Assembly: GCA_015143295.1 (NCBI GenBank)
Contig: CM026554.1
Span: 31,571,531 to 31,635,530 of the forward strand
Source: Tetracentron sinense
Lineage: Eukaryota; Streptophyta; Magnoliopsida; Trochodendrales; Trochodendraceae
Direction: 5' to 3'
Length of the DNA stretch: 64,000 nucleotides
Part shown: in pieces, positions 45,443 through 58,800 of the stretch
How the letters are laid out: every line of letters begins with the position of its first letter
Position numbering within the stretch: the stretch's first letter is position 1
Position numbers and translations under genes: made by a program
The notes under the pieces: model-generated
Databases searched by the model: none
What the model was told of the DNA's origin: nothing
The model's input: the letters and a program-made list of their open reading frames with translations, nothing else

Positions 45443-46780
45443 TGATAAGTGCTTAATTATCTCCATTTAAATAAGCATTATCGAATTTTTCCAGCTTATG
45501 TCATTAATTTTATTTGTAAAGTGGTGTATTCTCTTCTCATCATTGCATAGTTGTCTTTCGTTTGATTTAATAGTATATTTGCATGTATTTATACATGCAC
45601 AGAAAGATCGCATGCAAAATATTTTTCTTAAGAGAGACTTATTACATGTGTTTGTTTTTGCAGGATCCCTAACTCAAACCAAAATCAGGATTAGAGAAGA
45701 TAAAGTTCAAAAGCCCAAGCCCGTGTCCAAATTCTAAAACTTAAGTCCAAGTTAAAGTTCAAGTTCTAAAAGTCAAGAAACCCAAGTCGAGAAGAATCCA
45801 AAACTAAAAAGTCAAGAAGTCAAAGAATGATAAGGGAAAGTCTAAAAAGGGGCCTAGTGTTTCCATTATATAAAGAAAGAGAAGAGAAAGTAAAAAAAAA
45901 AAGGAGGCTAGTGTTTCCAAAGTCTAAAGAAGGAGAAAGAAAAGTTTAAAAAGGAGGTTAATGTTTCCTTTTAAGAGAATTTAAGAAGAAGAAGAAAGGG
46001 CTGGACGTCCAGCCCTATATATACCTTGGGGGACGTCCCTAGCACTCCACTTGGGGGTTTTGGGTCTCTTCTCTCCCCTCTCTTTTCCACTCCCACTCTC
46101 TTAGCTATTCTTTGTTAACTTGTTTTGCTTTTATTTTATTTTACCTTTAGTTATTTATTTGTAATGTTTAGCAAATCATTAAGGAGGATGATAACTTCAA
46201 TTATGATTGGCTAAACATCATTCTAAGGTTAGGAATTTGAAGTCTGTTTCGACTTATGTGGACGATATGGATGGTTTAGTTATTATTATTAATTGAATGA
46301 TTATTCTTATTTTGGTTAATTGTTCCCCTCTATATGTTCTTTGATTTCATATGTTCTATTGATATATGAAATGATTGGATCCCCTGTGAGTTGGAGACAA
46401 AATGCTTTTTAAATTTTTTTAATTATTCAGTTGGATTAATAATTTATGGTTTTATCGTATTATTTTCTTTCTAAATTAAATCCTTATTTAATTCTAGATG
46501 CGTTTTCATCCAAATCTAAGCATGAAGGACGGATAGGTGGATTTTTCTGAAGCCTTAGACCTCTTTCTCTTGCTTTACATTATTAATGATTTTTGCTCCA
46601 TTCTCATTGAGTGGAAAATTGGTTTTAAATCTCTCTCTATTTCGTTAATCTAATCTTGTTGCACAACAGTCAATCTCTATGCTCACTAGATACATCAATT
46701 GTGTCACTTGTACACTTGTAAGTATATTATTTTTATTCTTGATTTTATGTCAATGAATTTAGATTGAATTAAGTTGTAAT
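45443..46780 (+). repeat. Athila 5' LTR
   Basis: About 1.34 kb, homologous to 54524-54551 plus 59909-61250. It includes a perfect 18-bp palindrome GGGCTGGACGTCCAGCCC (45998-46015) directly followed by a TATA box (CTATATATACC) and a pyrimidine-rich leader. The exact 3' boundary is uncertain by some 20 bp. Confidence 0.82.
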
Positions 46781-46787
46781 AAGTTTT

Positions 46788-46805
46788 TGGCGCCGTTGCC
46801 GGGGA
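46788..46805 (+). promoter_or_regulatory. Athila primer-binding site (Asp-tRNA)
   Basis: TGGCGCCGTTGCCGGGGA is a perfect 18-nt complement of the 3' end of plant Asp-tRNA (GTC) including CCA, and is the usual Athila primer site. Confidence 0.9.
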
Positions 46806-47596
46806 TTGCAACGTGTGATGAGAATGCGGGTTACGAAATTCTCCCATTCTGCATCCCCTTCTAACATCCTAACTTCTAACATTTATTTTCTGCACCTAAC
46901 TTTTACTTTCTTGCTCCTAACTTCTAACATCTAACTTTTACTTTCTTGCTTCTAACTTGTCTTTAGAAAAAAAATCTGAATTTAATTTTTAATTTTTTAA
47001 GTGGAAGGTTGGAATTCCGTGCACCCTCCCATGGTAAAAAGTCAATTAACTTGATTGAAGGGAATACACGACATAGGTGGAAGGTTGGAACTCTGTGAAC
47101 CCTCCCATGGTAGGTAATTAAGCCGATTGGTATTGTTTGTGTAAAACAGGTACATCTATTGCTTGCCTACTTGGTAACAAGCATTGCTTTGCCTAAGCTT
47201 GGGAATTTCTTTGCTTCTGGTAAACTCACCCCTTCACTCTCGTTATTCTCCTACTTATTTTACATCTACTGTCAACTTAAAACCTAGTGGGAAAGCTCGG
47301 CATATACTCTATATACGTGCCTCGTCTGTCGCCCCCTTAAGCTAGGTTGTTCGTATAGAAGACTTGTAGGAGGTACATGCATTCTTGTTTGAATCTCTGA
47401 CTTTCCCTTTGAGTTCTCTCATTTTTATGATCATGACGTGACAACGAGATCACACAAGCCCTTGAGGAGAACAAACTTTGAGATTGAAGACTTGTCTAAT
47501 AACTTGTTTGAAGATTATGATCATTCTTATTCATCAGACACTATGACTGACAATGAAAGTGATTAGGGGAATAATGGAGTTCATAATAATCTACCA
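46806..47596 (+). other. Athila leader with a short tandem duplication
   Basis: Untranslated leader. It contains repeated CTAACTTCTAACAT phrases (46870-46965) and an imperfect tandem duplication of about 88 bp beginning GTGGAAGGTTGGAA (about 47001 and 47079). Confidence 0.6.
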
Positions 47597-48890
47597 ATGC
47601 TAACCTTGCATGAATATTTGCAACCAACAAAGACGAGTTCTCCATCTTGTATGGTTTTTCCCACTAATACAAATACTTTTGACTTAAAATTAGGAGTGAT
47701 TCAATTACTTCCTAAGTTTCATGGCTTAGACTCAGAAAGTCCTTACCTACATTTGAAAAAATTTGATGAGGTTTGTGCAACCTTACGTAATCAAAATGTT
47801 TGTGATGACGTGGTTAAGTTAAACTTATTCCGTTTCTCTTTAAAAGAGAAGGTAAAAAATTGGCTTAATTCTCTAAAGCCAAGATCCATTGGCACATGGC
47901 AAGAATTGACCAGGGAGTTTCTGAAAAAATTCTTCCCTACCCATAAGACTATTACTCTTAGGTCAATTCTGGTTGACTTGCCCCCATCATGGCTACGAGA
48001 CATGACACATTGTTAGTTTTTTTTTATGAAGGTTTAACTTCTCAAATGCGCCAGTTTGTAGAGATGATGTGCAATGGTGAGTTTTTAAATAAAGATCCCA
48101 AAGAGGCTTGAGATTATTTTGACCAATTAGCTGAAAATACCCAATCTTGGGATAACATTGATAGATCTGATAAGTCAGATAAAACCAAACCTAATGTCAT
48201 GACTAAGGAGGGTATGCACCTCCTGAAAGAAGATAATAATGATGTGAATGCCAAAATAGCTAGTTTGACCAGAAAAGTATAAGTCATGGAACTTATGAAA
48301 GTAAACTTAATTAAGGTCATTGAAAAAGTGGAAGATATTTGTGGCATATGCGAGACTAATGTACACCAAACTCAGAATTGTCCAACAATCCCAGCTTTTC
48401 AAGAGGTGTTGCATGATCAAGCAAATGTCATGAACACCTATAAAAGGTCTTCTCCCTACTCAGAAACTTACAATCCTGGTTGGAAGAACCATCCCAACTT
48501 TAGTTAGAAAAGTGGTCTTACTGCAAACAACCTTCCTTAGGGGCCTTCCACTCCTAGTCCTTATGTGCCTCCACATAAGAAGACCCTTGAGGAGACGTTA
48601 CAATAATTCATGTAAGGCCAAGCAAACATTAATAATCAAACAATGCAAGCTATCAATGATCTGAAGAATTCTGTCAAAGAGTTGACCTCTTTGTTGAGCA
48701 TTCAAGAAAATGGTAAATTTCCTGCTCAACCTCAATCAAATCATAGAGGTCAATTTGAGGTAAGTAATTGAAATTCTCCAGATTCCCAAGCGTAACATAT
48801 CAAATCCATCACTACTCTACGAAATGGAAAAATAATTGATAAACATATTCCAAAGAAGGTTCACAAACCCAAGAAATCTTTAAAATAAAA
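47597..48890 (+). pseudogene. Athila gag (broken)
   Basis: 47597-48016 encodes the retrotransposon gag domain: LLPKFHGLDSESPYLHLKKF, LFRFSLKEKVKNWLNSLKP and LTREFLKKFFPTHKT. A frameshift at about 48000 and several stops follow. 48286-48507 keeps the knuckle-like CGICETNVHQTQNCP and YNPGWKNHPNFS typical of Athila gag. Beyond it only fragments remain before the insertion at 48921. It cannot form particles. Confidence 0.85.
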
Positions 48891-48920
48891 TAGTGATGAT
48901 GAACTTGTTAAGTCCAAATC

Positions 48921-49360
48921 TAGGGCTGTCAACGGGTCGGATTTAGACCGGATCTGCCTAGATCCGAATCCGATTCGATTAAGAATCCGACAGATTTGAA
49001 TCTGATCCGAGATCTGTCGGATCATGAATTAATCGATCCGAATCCGATTATATTTGTAAGATCTGAACCCAATCCGATCCGATTAAGATTAATCTTTAAA
49101 AAAACTAGATTTTAATAATAAAAAATATAATAATACCTTAATTAACTCTAATTAATGTTAATTTGTTTTAAATTAATACTTTATGCATAGAAAATCTATT
49201 TAATATATTTAAAATCATTAAAAAAATTTATTATAATCGGATCGGATCACCCTATATCCGGATCCGATTCGATTATAATCAGATTCCACCGATCTGATCC
49301 GAATCCGATCCGATGGATCACATATAGGATCCAAAGTCCGGCTAATCGGATCTGCTCCTT
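48921..49360. mobile_element. Small palindromic insertion in Athila gag (hAT-like MITE)
   Basis: About 440 bp beginning TAGGGCTGTCAACGGGTCGG, a common start of small plant hAT-type repeats, interrupt the Athila gag-protease reading. Both halves are dense in GATCCGAATCCGAT and its complement around an AT-rich centre, so it can fold back. The right end and target duplication could not be fixed. Confidence 0.55.
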
Positions 49361-49379
49361 TTCCCCAAAGGTTACAACC

Positions 49380-52300
49380 TCCTCAAAAGTTAGTCCAAAA
49401 TGATCATATTTTACAAATCTTCAAACAGGTAAAGATTAGCATCTTCTTGTTAGATGCTATCAAACAAATTCTTTCATATGCCAAATTCTTAAAAGATTTA
49501 TGTACAATCAAGCGTAGGTTTAGTGTACAAAAGAAAGCTTTTTTGACCAAACAAGTGAGTGCAATCATTCAACATAATACCCCACCCAACAATATCTTGT
49601 ATTATTGGAAACTTCCGGATAGAGCAAGTTTTGCTTGACCTTGGGGCTAGTGTTAACCTCTTACCTTACTCGGTGTATGAGCAGTTGGGTCTTGGTGAGA
49701 TAAAACCCACTAAGGTAACACTCCAACTTGCTGACCGTTCAGTGAAAATACCGAGAGGGGTATTTGAGGATGTGTTGGTTCAAGTAGACAAATTTTATTT
49801 TCCTATTGATTTCATTGTCTTGGACACACAACCTGTGTTGAATGCATGTACTTAAATTCCTATCATTTTAAGCCGTCCATTCCTTGCAACCTCCAATGCT
49901 TTGATCAATTACAGGAATGGTGTAATGAAACTCTCGTTTGGTAATATGACTTTGGAATTAAATATTTTTAATTTGTGCAAACAACCTGGTGATGATGATG
50001 ATGTGCATGGGGTAAACTTGATTAAAACTCTTGTGCAAGACCAATTTCTTCAATCTTCTTTTTATGATCCTCTAGAAGCTTGTTTGGAACATTTTAATGA
50101 TTTTGATGAGGACATTTTAATTAATTATGTAAACTCTTTGTTGGAATTTGTTCCGGTGTAGGATACTAACAAGTGGAGATCACGTTTTGAAGAATTGTCA
50201 CCTCGCGATACCCTGCCCCTCCCATCAAGTATTCAAGCACCAAAGCTTGAGTTGAAACTTTGCTAGCTAAGCTCAAATATGTAATTTTTGGGCCAAGCAA
50301 AGACATTCCCAGTGGTCATCTCCTCACAATTGAATGAGACTCAAGAAGAAAAATTAATTGATGTTCTTAAAGAACACAAAGGTGCAATAGGGTGGACCAT
50401 AGCTGATATTAAGGGAATCAATCCCTTAATTTCTACCCATAGGATATATTTGGAAGATAATGCTAAACCTTCTAGAGAGATGCAGCGTAGGCTGAATCCC
50501 AATATAAAAGAGGTGGTTAGAGCAGAAGTCCTAAAAATTTTGGATATGGGGATCATATACCCTATTTCTGATAGTCAGTTGGTAAGTCCTACCCAAGTGG
50601 CACTTAAGAAATCTGGTATAACCGTAGTCAAGAATGCTAATGATGAATTAATCCCAACTAGAGTCACAACTAGTTGGCGTGTATACATTGACTATAGGAA
50701 GTTGAACTCAGTGATTGGGAAAGATCATTTCTCTTTGCCCTTCATTAACCAAATTTTAGAAAGAGTAACTGGTCATAAATTTTACTGTTTTCTAGATGAG
50801 TATTCTGGATATAATCAGATATAAATTGCACCTGAGGACCAAAAAAAGACCACTTTTACATGTCCATTCGGCACTTTTGCTTATCGAAGGATGTCATTTG
50901 GCTTGTGTAATGCTCCTGCCACGTTCCAGAGATGCATGTTAAGTATATTTAGCGATATTATAGAGCGCTTTCTTGAAGTGTTTATGGATGATTTTTCTGT
51001 TTTTGCTAATTCTTTTGATGATTGCCTGTGTAATTTAAAGAATGTTTTGATTCGATGTGAGGAAAAAAACCTCATTTTGAATTGGGAGAAATGCCATTTA
51101 TGGTCTCTAAAGGGATCGTGTTTGGCCACATTATTAAAGATTTTAGTGCAATATCTAGACCATTGTGTAACCTTCTATCAAAGGAAAACTCCTTTGAGTG
51201 GACTAAAGCATGTCAGGAAGCTTTTGTAAAATTGAAAGACATGTTAACTTTTGCTCCTATTATGCAACCACCTGACTGGTGTTTACCCTTTGAGATCATG
51301 TGTGATGTTAGTGATTATGCGGTTGGGGCCGTGCTAGGGCAATGCAATGATAAGAAGCCTTGTGTCATTTACTATACCAGTAGGACCTTAAACAGTGGTC
51401 AGATGAACTATTCTACTACAGAAAAGGAACTCCTAGCCGTAGTCATTGCACTTGACAAGTTCCGATCTTACTTGATTGGATCCCAAATTATAATTTTCAC
51501 TGACCATGCAGCTTTAAAGTACCTTCTTTCCAAGATGGATGCTAAGCCAAGACTCCTTAGGTGGATCCTCATACTCCAAGAATTTGACTTAAAAATATAA
51601 AGATAAGAAAGGAGTAGAAAATGTAGTGGCTGACCATTTATCTTGTCTTGTGCTCTCTGATTCCTTGGAGACAATGCAGATCAAAAACACATTTCCCGAT
51701 GACCAACTTTTTGTTGTCTCCCAATTACCTTGGTTTGCGAATGTTGCGAATTATCTTATTACAGGTAACATTCCTATTTGTTGGAAACAACAAGATAAGA
51801 AGAAATTTTTGGCCGAGGTACATAAATTTTTCTAGGATGATCCTTATCTGTTTAAATATTGTTCGGATCAAATTATTAGGAGATGTGTACCTGATTCTGA
51901 ACACATGAATGTCATCTCCTTTTGTCACTCTGAAGCATGTGGTTGTCATTTTTCAGCCAAAAATATTACCGCAAAATTTTTGCAATGCGATTTTTATCGG
52001 CCCACTCTTTTTAAGGACACTCGTGAGTTTTGCAAAACATGTGAGCGCTGTAAAAAATTAGGAGGAATCTCTCATCGAAATATGATGCCTCTCAACCCAA
52101 TTCTAATTATTGAGGTCTTTGACTGTTAGGGTATCAATTTCATGGGATCATTCCCTTCTTCTTTTGGGTATCTTTATATCTTAGTAGCCATTGATTATGT
52201 GTCAAAATGGATCGAGGCTATTCCAAGCAAAACCAATGACCACAAAACGGTCTTAAAATTTTTAAAAGAAAATGTTTTATCAAGGTTTGGAACACCTCGA

Positions 52301-52967
52301 GCCATTATTAGTGATGGGGGTACGCACTTTTGTAATCGGCCTTTTGAGGCCTTGATGAAAAAATATGGGATAATGCAAAAAATTTCTACCCCTTATCACC
52401 CACAAACAAGTGGACAAGTGGAAATATCCAATAGGTAGATTAAAAATATTTTACAAAAAATGGTAAATTCATATTGTAAGGATTGGTCGTTACGCCTAAC
52501 TGATGCACTGTGGGCTTACTGTACAGCTTTCAAAACCCCGATTGGAATGTCTCCATATCGACTTATCTTTGGAAGGGCTTGTCACTTACCTGTAGAATTG
52601 GAACACAAGGCTTACTGGATGATAAAGACACTCAATTTTAATTTGGAGAAAGCAGGCTTGCTTCGTAAACTGCAACTGGATGAGTTGGAAGAAATTTGAC
52701 ATGATGCTTACAAGAGTGCCAAAATTTACAAGGAAAGAATGAAGGTTTTACATGATAAGCATATCCTTTCGAAAATATTTTGAGCCTTCTCAAAAAGTTC
52801 TTTTATATAATTCTTATTTGCATATATTTCCTGGTAAGCTTAGATCTCGTTGGACGGGGCCTTTTATTGTGAAAATTGTTTATCCTTATGGAACTGTCGA
52901 GATTGAGAATCCTGAAAACGGTAATGATTTTAAAGTTAATGGTCAATGATTGAAACCGTTCTTGGAG
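49380..52967 (+). pseudogene. Athila pol: protease, RT, RNase H, integrase (broken)
   Basis: Protease is at 49559-49855 (VLLDLGASVNLLPYSVYEQL). RT is at 50288-51081: WRVYIDYRKLNSVIGKDHFS, LDEYSGYNQI, FAYRRMSFGLCNAPATFQ and FMDDFSVF. RNase H is at 51160-51600 ([46 protein letters not shown]). Integrase is at 51626-52699: zinc-finger residues H-S-E-A-C-G-C-H and CKTCERC, core GINFMGSFPSSFG, IISDGGTHF and TSGQVEIS, then the C-terminal [18 protein letters not shown] at 52830-52949. The first catalytic Asp of integrase (family GIDFMG) is Asn. About 40 residues are missing between RT and RNase H near 51130. Many in-frame stops make it inactive. Confidence 0.88.
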
Positions 52968-54523
52968 AATTTCACCCGGATGTTGAGTCCACAACTCTGG
53001 AAGATCCTGTTTATCCTGAGTGATCATCTCTCTAACTTGAGAAGGATTTTTGTGTATACTGTGCATTTATGTTTGCTTTTACATGCTTTATTTTCTCTTT
53101 TAGTTTGATTGCTTAGTTCATATCCCTATAACGTTTTATGCCCTCTATCTCTTTTTGACTTCTCAATGTTATATCTTCATATAAATCTCTATTTGAAACA
53201 TTGAGGACAATGTTCGATTTAGGTTGGGGGTGTAGATTTGTGCTTTATTGTTGGGATAATCTTTGTTAATAGTATAAATCATTGCATTCCTCCTTTAAAA
53301 AAAATTTATGTTGTTGTTGTGGCTACTTTCTATTTCTTCCTTGCCCTCCATCTATTGAGCTATTAAATTTTGGATTATAAAGGCATACGGTGAAAATCTT
53401 TAAGAAACTCAACTCCAATTGTTTACAACAGAAAGTCTTTGTTACTAATTCTCAGTTAATAAATTTTATAAGTGGTTGAATTTTTAAACTTTCACTACAC
53501 ATCTGACTCAATTTTTGGAGCTAGGTTGAATTTAGTAGTTGTTGACTTGATGATTACCTAGAATGTAGGGAGAAACCAAGTCTGATGAACTATGACTATC
53601 TTGTTTACTTGGTTTGCTAGTAAGAAGAAAAACAGAACTAGGTTATGATGAAGTCATGGAAAGAAACCAGTGAATTAGACCAGGTACTTTGAAAATGACT
53701 ACCTCTTATCAGGTCTTAAAAAAAAATGAAAAAAAAGAAAGAAAGAAAAAGAACATGAAAATTCAAAAATGCGCTCTCAATGTTGAAATATCAGTTTGTT
53801 TTGCTATGACCTTATTAAAACAAGTTGGGTGAAAGTCGTCGTTGTAAAAAAGTGAATAAACTGGAATATCACAGATGAAGCCCACGAGGTATTAAGGTGA
53901 ATATCTACAACTTTCGTGATCCTAGACAGATTAGCTTAGTTTGGAATCGGATCCTTAGGTCAACCCGGCCATTTTGTGGTGATTAAAAAGTTGACTTTGT
54001 ATAAGGAAATCGATACTTTGGATATTTGTCAGACTACACGCACTCAAAATTCACATGTTTTAAAATTTTCTAACTGGTGACTTAATGATTTGGACTTTGT
54101 TTAGAATGTTGGAATATATAACTGAAATATAATGAAAACTAGTGCCCTAATAATTATAACTTTGATGCCTTAAATAGAATGTGCCAAATGAAGAAGTTTA
54201 TTATGAGTAATTTTTGTTCTTCTTCAATTGTTTTGAAAAGATAAACTTGTTTTGAAAAGAAGGGGGATTGTCAGTCATGCTTTACAGTTATTATCCTGAT
54301 TAATTGATTGACTGTATTCTGCTCCTTCAATCTAAGCTGAAATCATTGTCACAACTGGGTGATGCTACTAAGAGATGAACTGAGATTCTTTCAAAATTTC
54401 TTGGTTATTTTGCATGATGAAAATTTTCTGCTTATCTCATGGAATTGAAATTATGATATTTTGATATCAGCTTCTTCACATTCTTTTTGCTCAAGGACTA
54501 GCAAAGTGTTGGTTGGGGGGTGT
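52968..54523 (+). other. Athila 3' untranslated region, no envelope-like ORF
   Basis: About 1.55 kb without coding similarity on either strand. It ends with a purine/T tract TTGGTTGGGGGGTGT immediately before the 3' LTR (54524), the likely plus-strand primer region. A (GAAA)n run lies near 53725-53750. Confidence 0.6.
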
Positions 54524-54551
54524 TGATAAGTGCTTAATTTTGCTTAATTAT

Positions 54552-54957
54552 TATTGAACAATCTCATATAATAGATATTGTGACAGAGAGAAATATTGAA
54601 CAATCTCATATGACAGATATTGTGATAGAGAGAAATTCTTCAATCAAGGAAGCTACTTCAGCACATATGGAAAGTTACAGATAACACTTTCTCATTCAAG
54701 GAAAGCTACAGATCTTCTTCAATCAAAAGTTTAGATAGAAATTTTGACTCAAAGGAATTGCATATATCCTCTTTCTATTTTTTAAATTCTATGTAATCTT
54801 GTACTCTGTACACTCTCTTGATTATATATACTAAAACAAGGGGAACAAGCTACTCACGTGGAGAGCTTAGAATTTCTTCCTGTGCACATTGCACAAACTC
54901 TCTAGTGTCCCTTTCTTGTCTCTTGCAATATTATCTAAGGATTCTCTAATCCTTTTA
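54552..54957 (+). repeat. Ale-like 5' LTR with internal 42-bp duplication
   Basis: 406 bp. The first about 84 bp are two head-to-tail copies of a 42-bp unit (ATTGAACAATCTCATAT... then GAGAGAAAT). The same duplication is in the 3' LTR at 59499-59582. Confidence 0.9.
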
Positions 54958-54969
54958 TGGTATCAGAGC
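54958..54969 (+). promoter_or_regulatory. Ale-like primer-binding site (initiator Met-tRNA)
   Basis: TGGTATCAGAGC immediately follows the 5' LTR and is complementary to the initiator Met-tRNA 3' end. Confidence 0.93.
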
Positions 54970-55045
54970 TCTTGGTTTCTACAGAAATCCTGTAAGTCAG
55001 TTTCCTCCATCATCCCTTCTTACCTTCTTAATCGTCTGTGTCTTC

Positions 55046-55837
55046 ATGGCTAATCAACTAGTTTCATCTACCATGAACACCACACCCCTCTTGCCTTACT
55101 CATCTATGGCAAACATGCTTTCGATTAAACTCAATGGAAACAACTATCTCTTGTGGAGGAATCAAATCCTTCCACTCCTTGAAAGCCAAGAGTTGCTTGG
55201 TTTTATTGATGGAACAGCCCAACAACCTCTAGCGACCATTACTCAGGAAGATGGAACCCAAGTAATCAACCCTGAGCACCGCAAATGGCGCCTCACTGAT
55301 CGGTTTTTCCTAAGATTGATCAATTCCTCACTCACAGAAGCAACCATGAGTATGACCATGGATCGGCAGAATGCTTTTGAAGTATGGACAGTCTTGGAAG
55401 AGTCCTATGCCCATAAATCCAAGAACCGAGAATTGCAACTTCGTGAGGAACTACAAGTCCTCAAACGAGACTCATCTAGTATCTCAGATCATGTTCGAAA
55501 GTTTCGAGCAATCTGTGATCAACTCTCAGCCATAGGCAGCCCCGTTCCTAACACAGACAAGGTATATTGGTTCCTAAGAGGTCTTGGACCAGAATATCAT
55601 ACCTTTGTAACCACCACCCTTTCTAAACCTCCTATTCCATCCTTTCAAGAAGTAGTTCCATCTCTTCTCAGTCATGAACTTCTCCTACGAAGTCTCTCCC
55701 CTGTTCCAACCGGCCATGAATATGCATTCAATGTTCAACGAGGGGGAAGACATGGCAGGAACAATAATCGTGGTGGTGGTAGGAATTACAAACCCAATCA
55801 TAGCAAATCAGAATTATCACAATTCTGGTATTGGTAA
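55046..55837 (+). pseudogene. Ale-like Copia gag part (ends at a frameshift)
   Basis: The ORF begins at ATG 55046, 88 nt after the 5' LTR. It encodes a Copia gag: IKLNGNNYLLWRNQILPLLE, WRLTDRFFLRLINSSLTE, AFEVWTVLEESYAHKSKNRE and VPNTDKVYWFLRGLGPEYHT, then a Gly/Arg/Asn-rich tail near 55740-55790. It stops at 55837 because the frame changes. The zinc knuckle that should follow is in the pol frame at 56004-56045. Plant Copia gag-pol is normally one continuous frame, so a 1-2 nt indel around 55790-55835 is more likely than programmed frameshifting. Confidence 0.88.
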
Positions 55838-58800
55838 ACAACAGGGTGAACATCAGTTTGTTACAAATCCTCGAAGCAATGATGACAACTGTGGAGGACC
55901 GAACTACCATAGATCCAATCAACCATATGATGGCCGAAATCAAGCTTCCGCAAACCATGATCAGAGGTCTCTTATTCCCGGCACACAACCTATTGCAAAT
56001 GACTGTCAGATTTGTGGTCGTGGTGGTCACACAGCCTTGGAATGTCGCAATCGTTTTAACCATTCATATCAAACACCAGTGGCTGAGGCATTTACTTCTC
56101 TCACTATTCAAGATACTCAAGATGCTGAGTGGTACCCCGATAGTGGAGCAACCGCTCATATGACCAACAATGAAGGTAATCTCTCTCGAATTACATCTTA
56201 TCATGGTGCAGATCGAGTACTAGTTGGCAATGGATCATGCATTCCTATCTCTCATACAGGATCAGTATCTCTAAATACCCCTACTGGCTTTTTCCAATTA
56301 AATAACACATTGCTTGTTCCCCACATTAAAAAGAATTTGATCTCAGTAAGTCAATTTACTAGAGATAATGATTGCCAATTCACATTTTCTTCTTCTGGTT
56401 TTGTTATTCAGGCAAGGAAAACAGGGAAAGTGTTGGGGACAGGGAGTAGCAAAGCCGGCTTGTACGTTCTTGATCGACTTCACCAAGCATTTCTTTCATC
56501 TTCTTCGGTTAAGGGCAGTTCAGAAATTTGGCACAATCGCTTGGGTCATGTTGCTCCCACAACTATTGATGTTTTAAATAAATCCAAAGAGATCCAACTA
56601 GTGGACTCTTCTCTATGTAAGTCCTCAATATGTTCTAGTTGCCAGTTAGGCAAAAGCAAACGTCTACCTTTTGAATCTAATAATAAACATTGCACAACAC
56701 CTCTTGGTTTGGTGCATTTTGATATATGGGGTCCTTCACCTATCACATCTCCATCCGGCTTTCGTTATTATGTAGTTTTTATTGATGATTTTAGTCGATA
56801 CTCGTGGTTTTTTCCCTTAAAGAAAAAATCAGATTTTTTCTCAACCTTTATTCACTTTCAAAAATTGGTTGAGAATCAACTAAATCACAACATAAAAATT
56901 CTTCAATGTGATGGAGGTCAAGAGTTCGCCAGTTCTAAATTTTTGCAACATTTGTCTCAATGTAGTATTCAAAAGAGGACATCATGCCCTCACACTCCTG
57001 CTCAAAATGGTAGAGCTGAGCGTAAGCACCGAAGCATTACAGAAATGGGACTCACCCTTCTCCTCCACAGTCATGCACCACCTAAATTGTGGGTCGAAGC
57101 CTTCTCTACTACGGTCTACATTGTCAATCGGCTTCCTACCCCTGTGCTCCAACACTCATCCCCATACTTCCTACTGTTTGGTGAGACTCCTAACTATTCT
57201 ATGTTTAGAACTTTTGGTTGCTTATGCTTTCCATACCTTCGTGATTACTCACCTCACAAGCTTGCTCCCAAAAGCTCTCGGTGTGCATTTATTGGATACA
57301 ACTCCTTTCACAAGGGCTTTCGTTGCCTTGACTTGGCAACGAAACGTGTTTACATTTCTCGACATGTTGTATTTGATGAAACTCATTTTCCATTTTTTCA
57401 CTCACCTCATATATCATCTGTATCACATGATCTTGTTGCCTTCTACGATCTCGATTGTATGCATGCACATGATGTACCTCATAGCGATGGACAGGTCCCC
57501 TCCAGCTCACCACCGAATCCAGCATTTCACCAACCGGATCCTCCTTCAATTGATATAGTTCCATTGGACTCTCAAGTGCCATCTACTACACCAGCTATTG
57601 ACCCCTCAGAATCCATCAGTTCGGCGTCATCTTCTCTGGATCAGCTCCCACCATCTTCACCTAGCACTGGATCCATCGACTTGCCTGCCCCTACCACATC
57701 TACATGCTCCAACATCAATGACCACCCGGATGAACTTGGGGCCTCCATTATGCAGCCGATTCCAACAACTAGAGCTTGTGACATTCCTGGAGGTCAGATC
57801 ATAATTCAGTTACCTCTCGCTCCACCTAATGCTCATCTTATGGTCAGACGTTCCAAGGCCAAGAATTCCACCAAGCAACCACTTCAGCCACGCACCTCCA
57901 GCTCTAACTCACAGGCTAATCTTCACCTATTTGAGGCACTTCTGTGTACATCTGAACCACGTGGCTTCAAATCCGCTGCAAAACATCCCCATTGGCTTGC
58001 CGCTATGGATGACGAGATGGCCGCCCTTCATCAGAATCAAACTTGGACCCTCACTCCTCACCGTCCTGGTCAGAATATTGTTGGTTGTCGTTGGATCTAC
58101 AAAACTAAACTCAAGGCTGATGGAACTGTAGAAAGGTACAAGGCTCGCCTTGTAGCCAAGGGATACTCTCAGATGCACGGTCTCGACTATGATGAAACTT
58201 TCAGTCCCGTAGTCAAGCCTGCCACCATTCGTTTGGTTCTTTCCTTAGCTACTATGCATCGATGGGCGATCCGACAACTCGATGTCAAGAATGCCTTCTT
58301 GCATGGGTATTTGCAAGAAGAAGTATACATGGATCAACCACCTGGATACACCGATGCTTCTCGTCCACAACATGTGTGTCGTCTCAATAAAGCCTTGTAT
58401 GGTTTAAAACAGGCTCCCCGTGCTTGGTTTGAGCGCTTTAGCATTTTTTTACTCAACCTTGGCTTCACTCACAGTCATGCCGATTCTTCCATGTTCATCT
58501 TCCACAGCTCTACTGGCACGATAATCTTACTGGTATACGTTGATGACATCATCCTCACTGGGAGTAACTCATCTCTTCTCCAGACTTTCATTCAACGACT
58601 TAGTTGTGAGTTTGCCATGAAAGACTTGGGGCCGCTGCACTACTTTCTCGGCATTGAAGTAGTATCTAGTCCATCCGGCTTGTTTCTCTCTCAATCCAAG
58701 TATGCCATGGACCTTCTTCAACGTGTCCAGATGGATGGAGTTAAACCCCTTTCTACACCGATGGTCACTAGTCACAAACTTACGAAAGAGGGCAGCCCCT

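Noticed and set aside
55790..55837. Programmed frameshift between gag and pol of the Ale-like element
   Set aside because: I saw no slippery heptamer with a following pseudoknot, and related plant elements use one continuous frame. A small indel is more likely.
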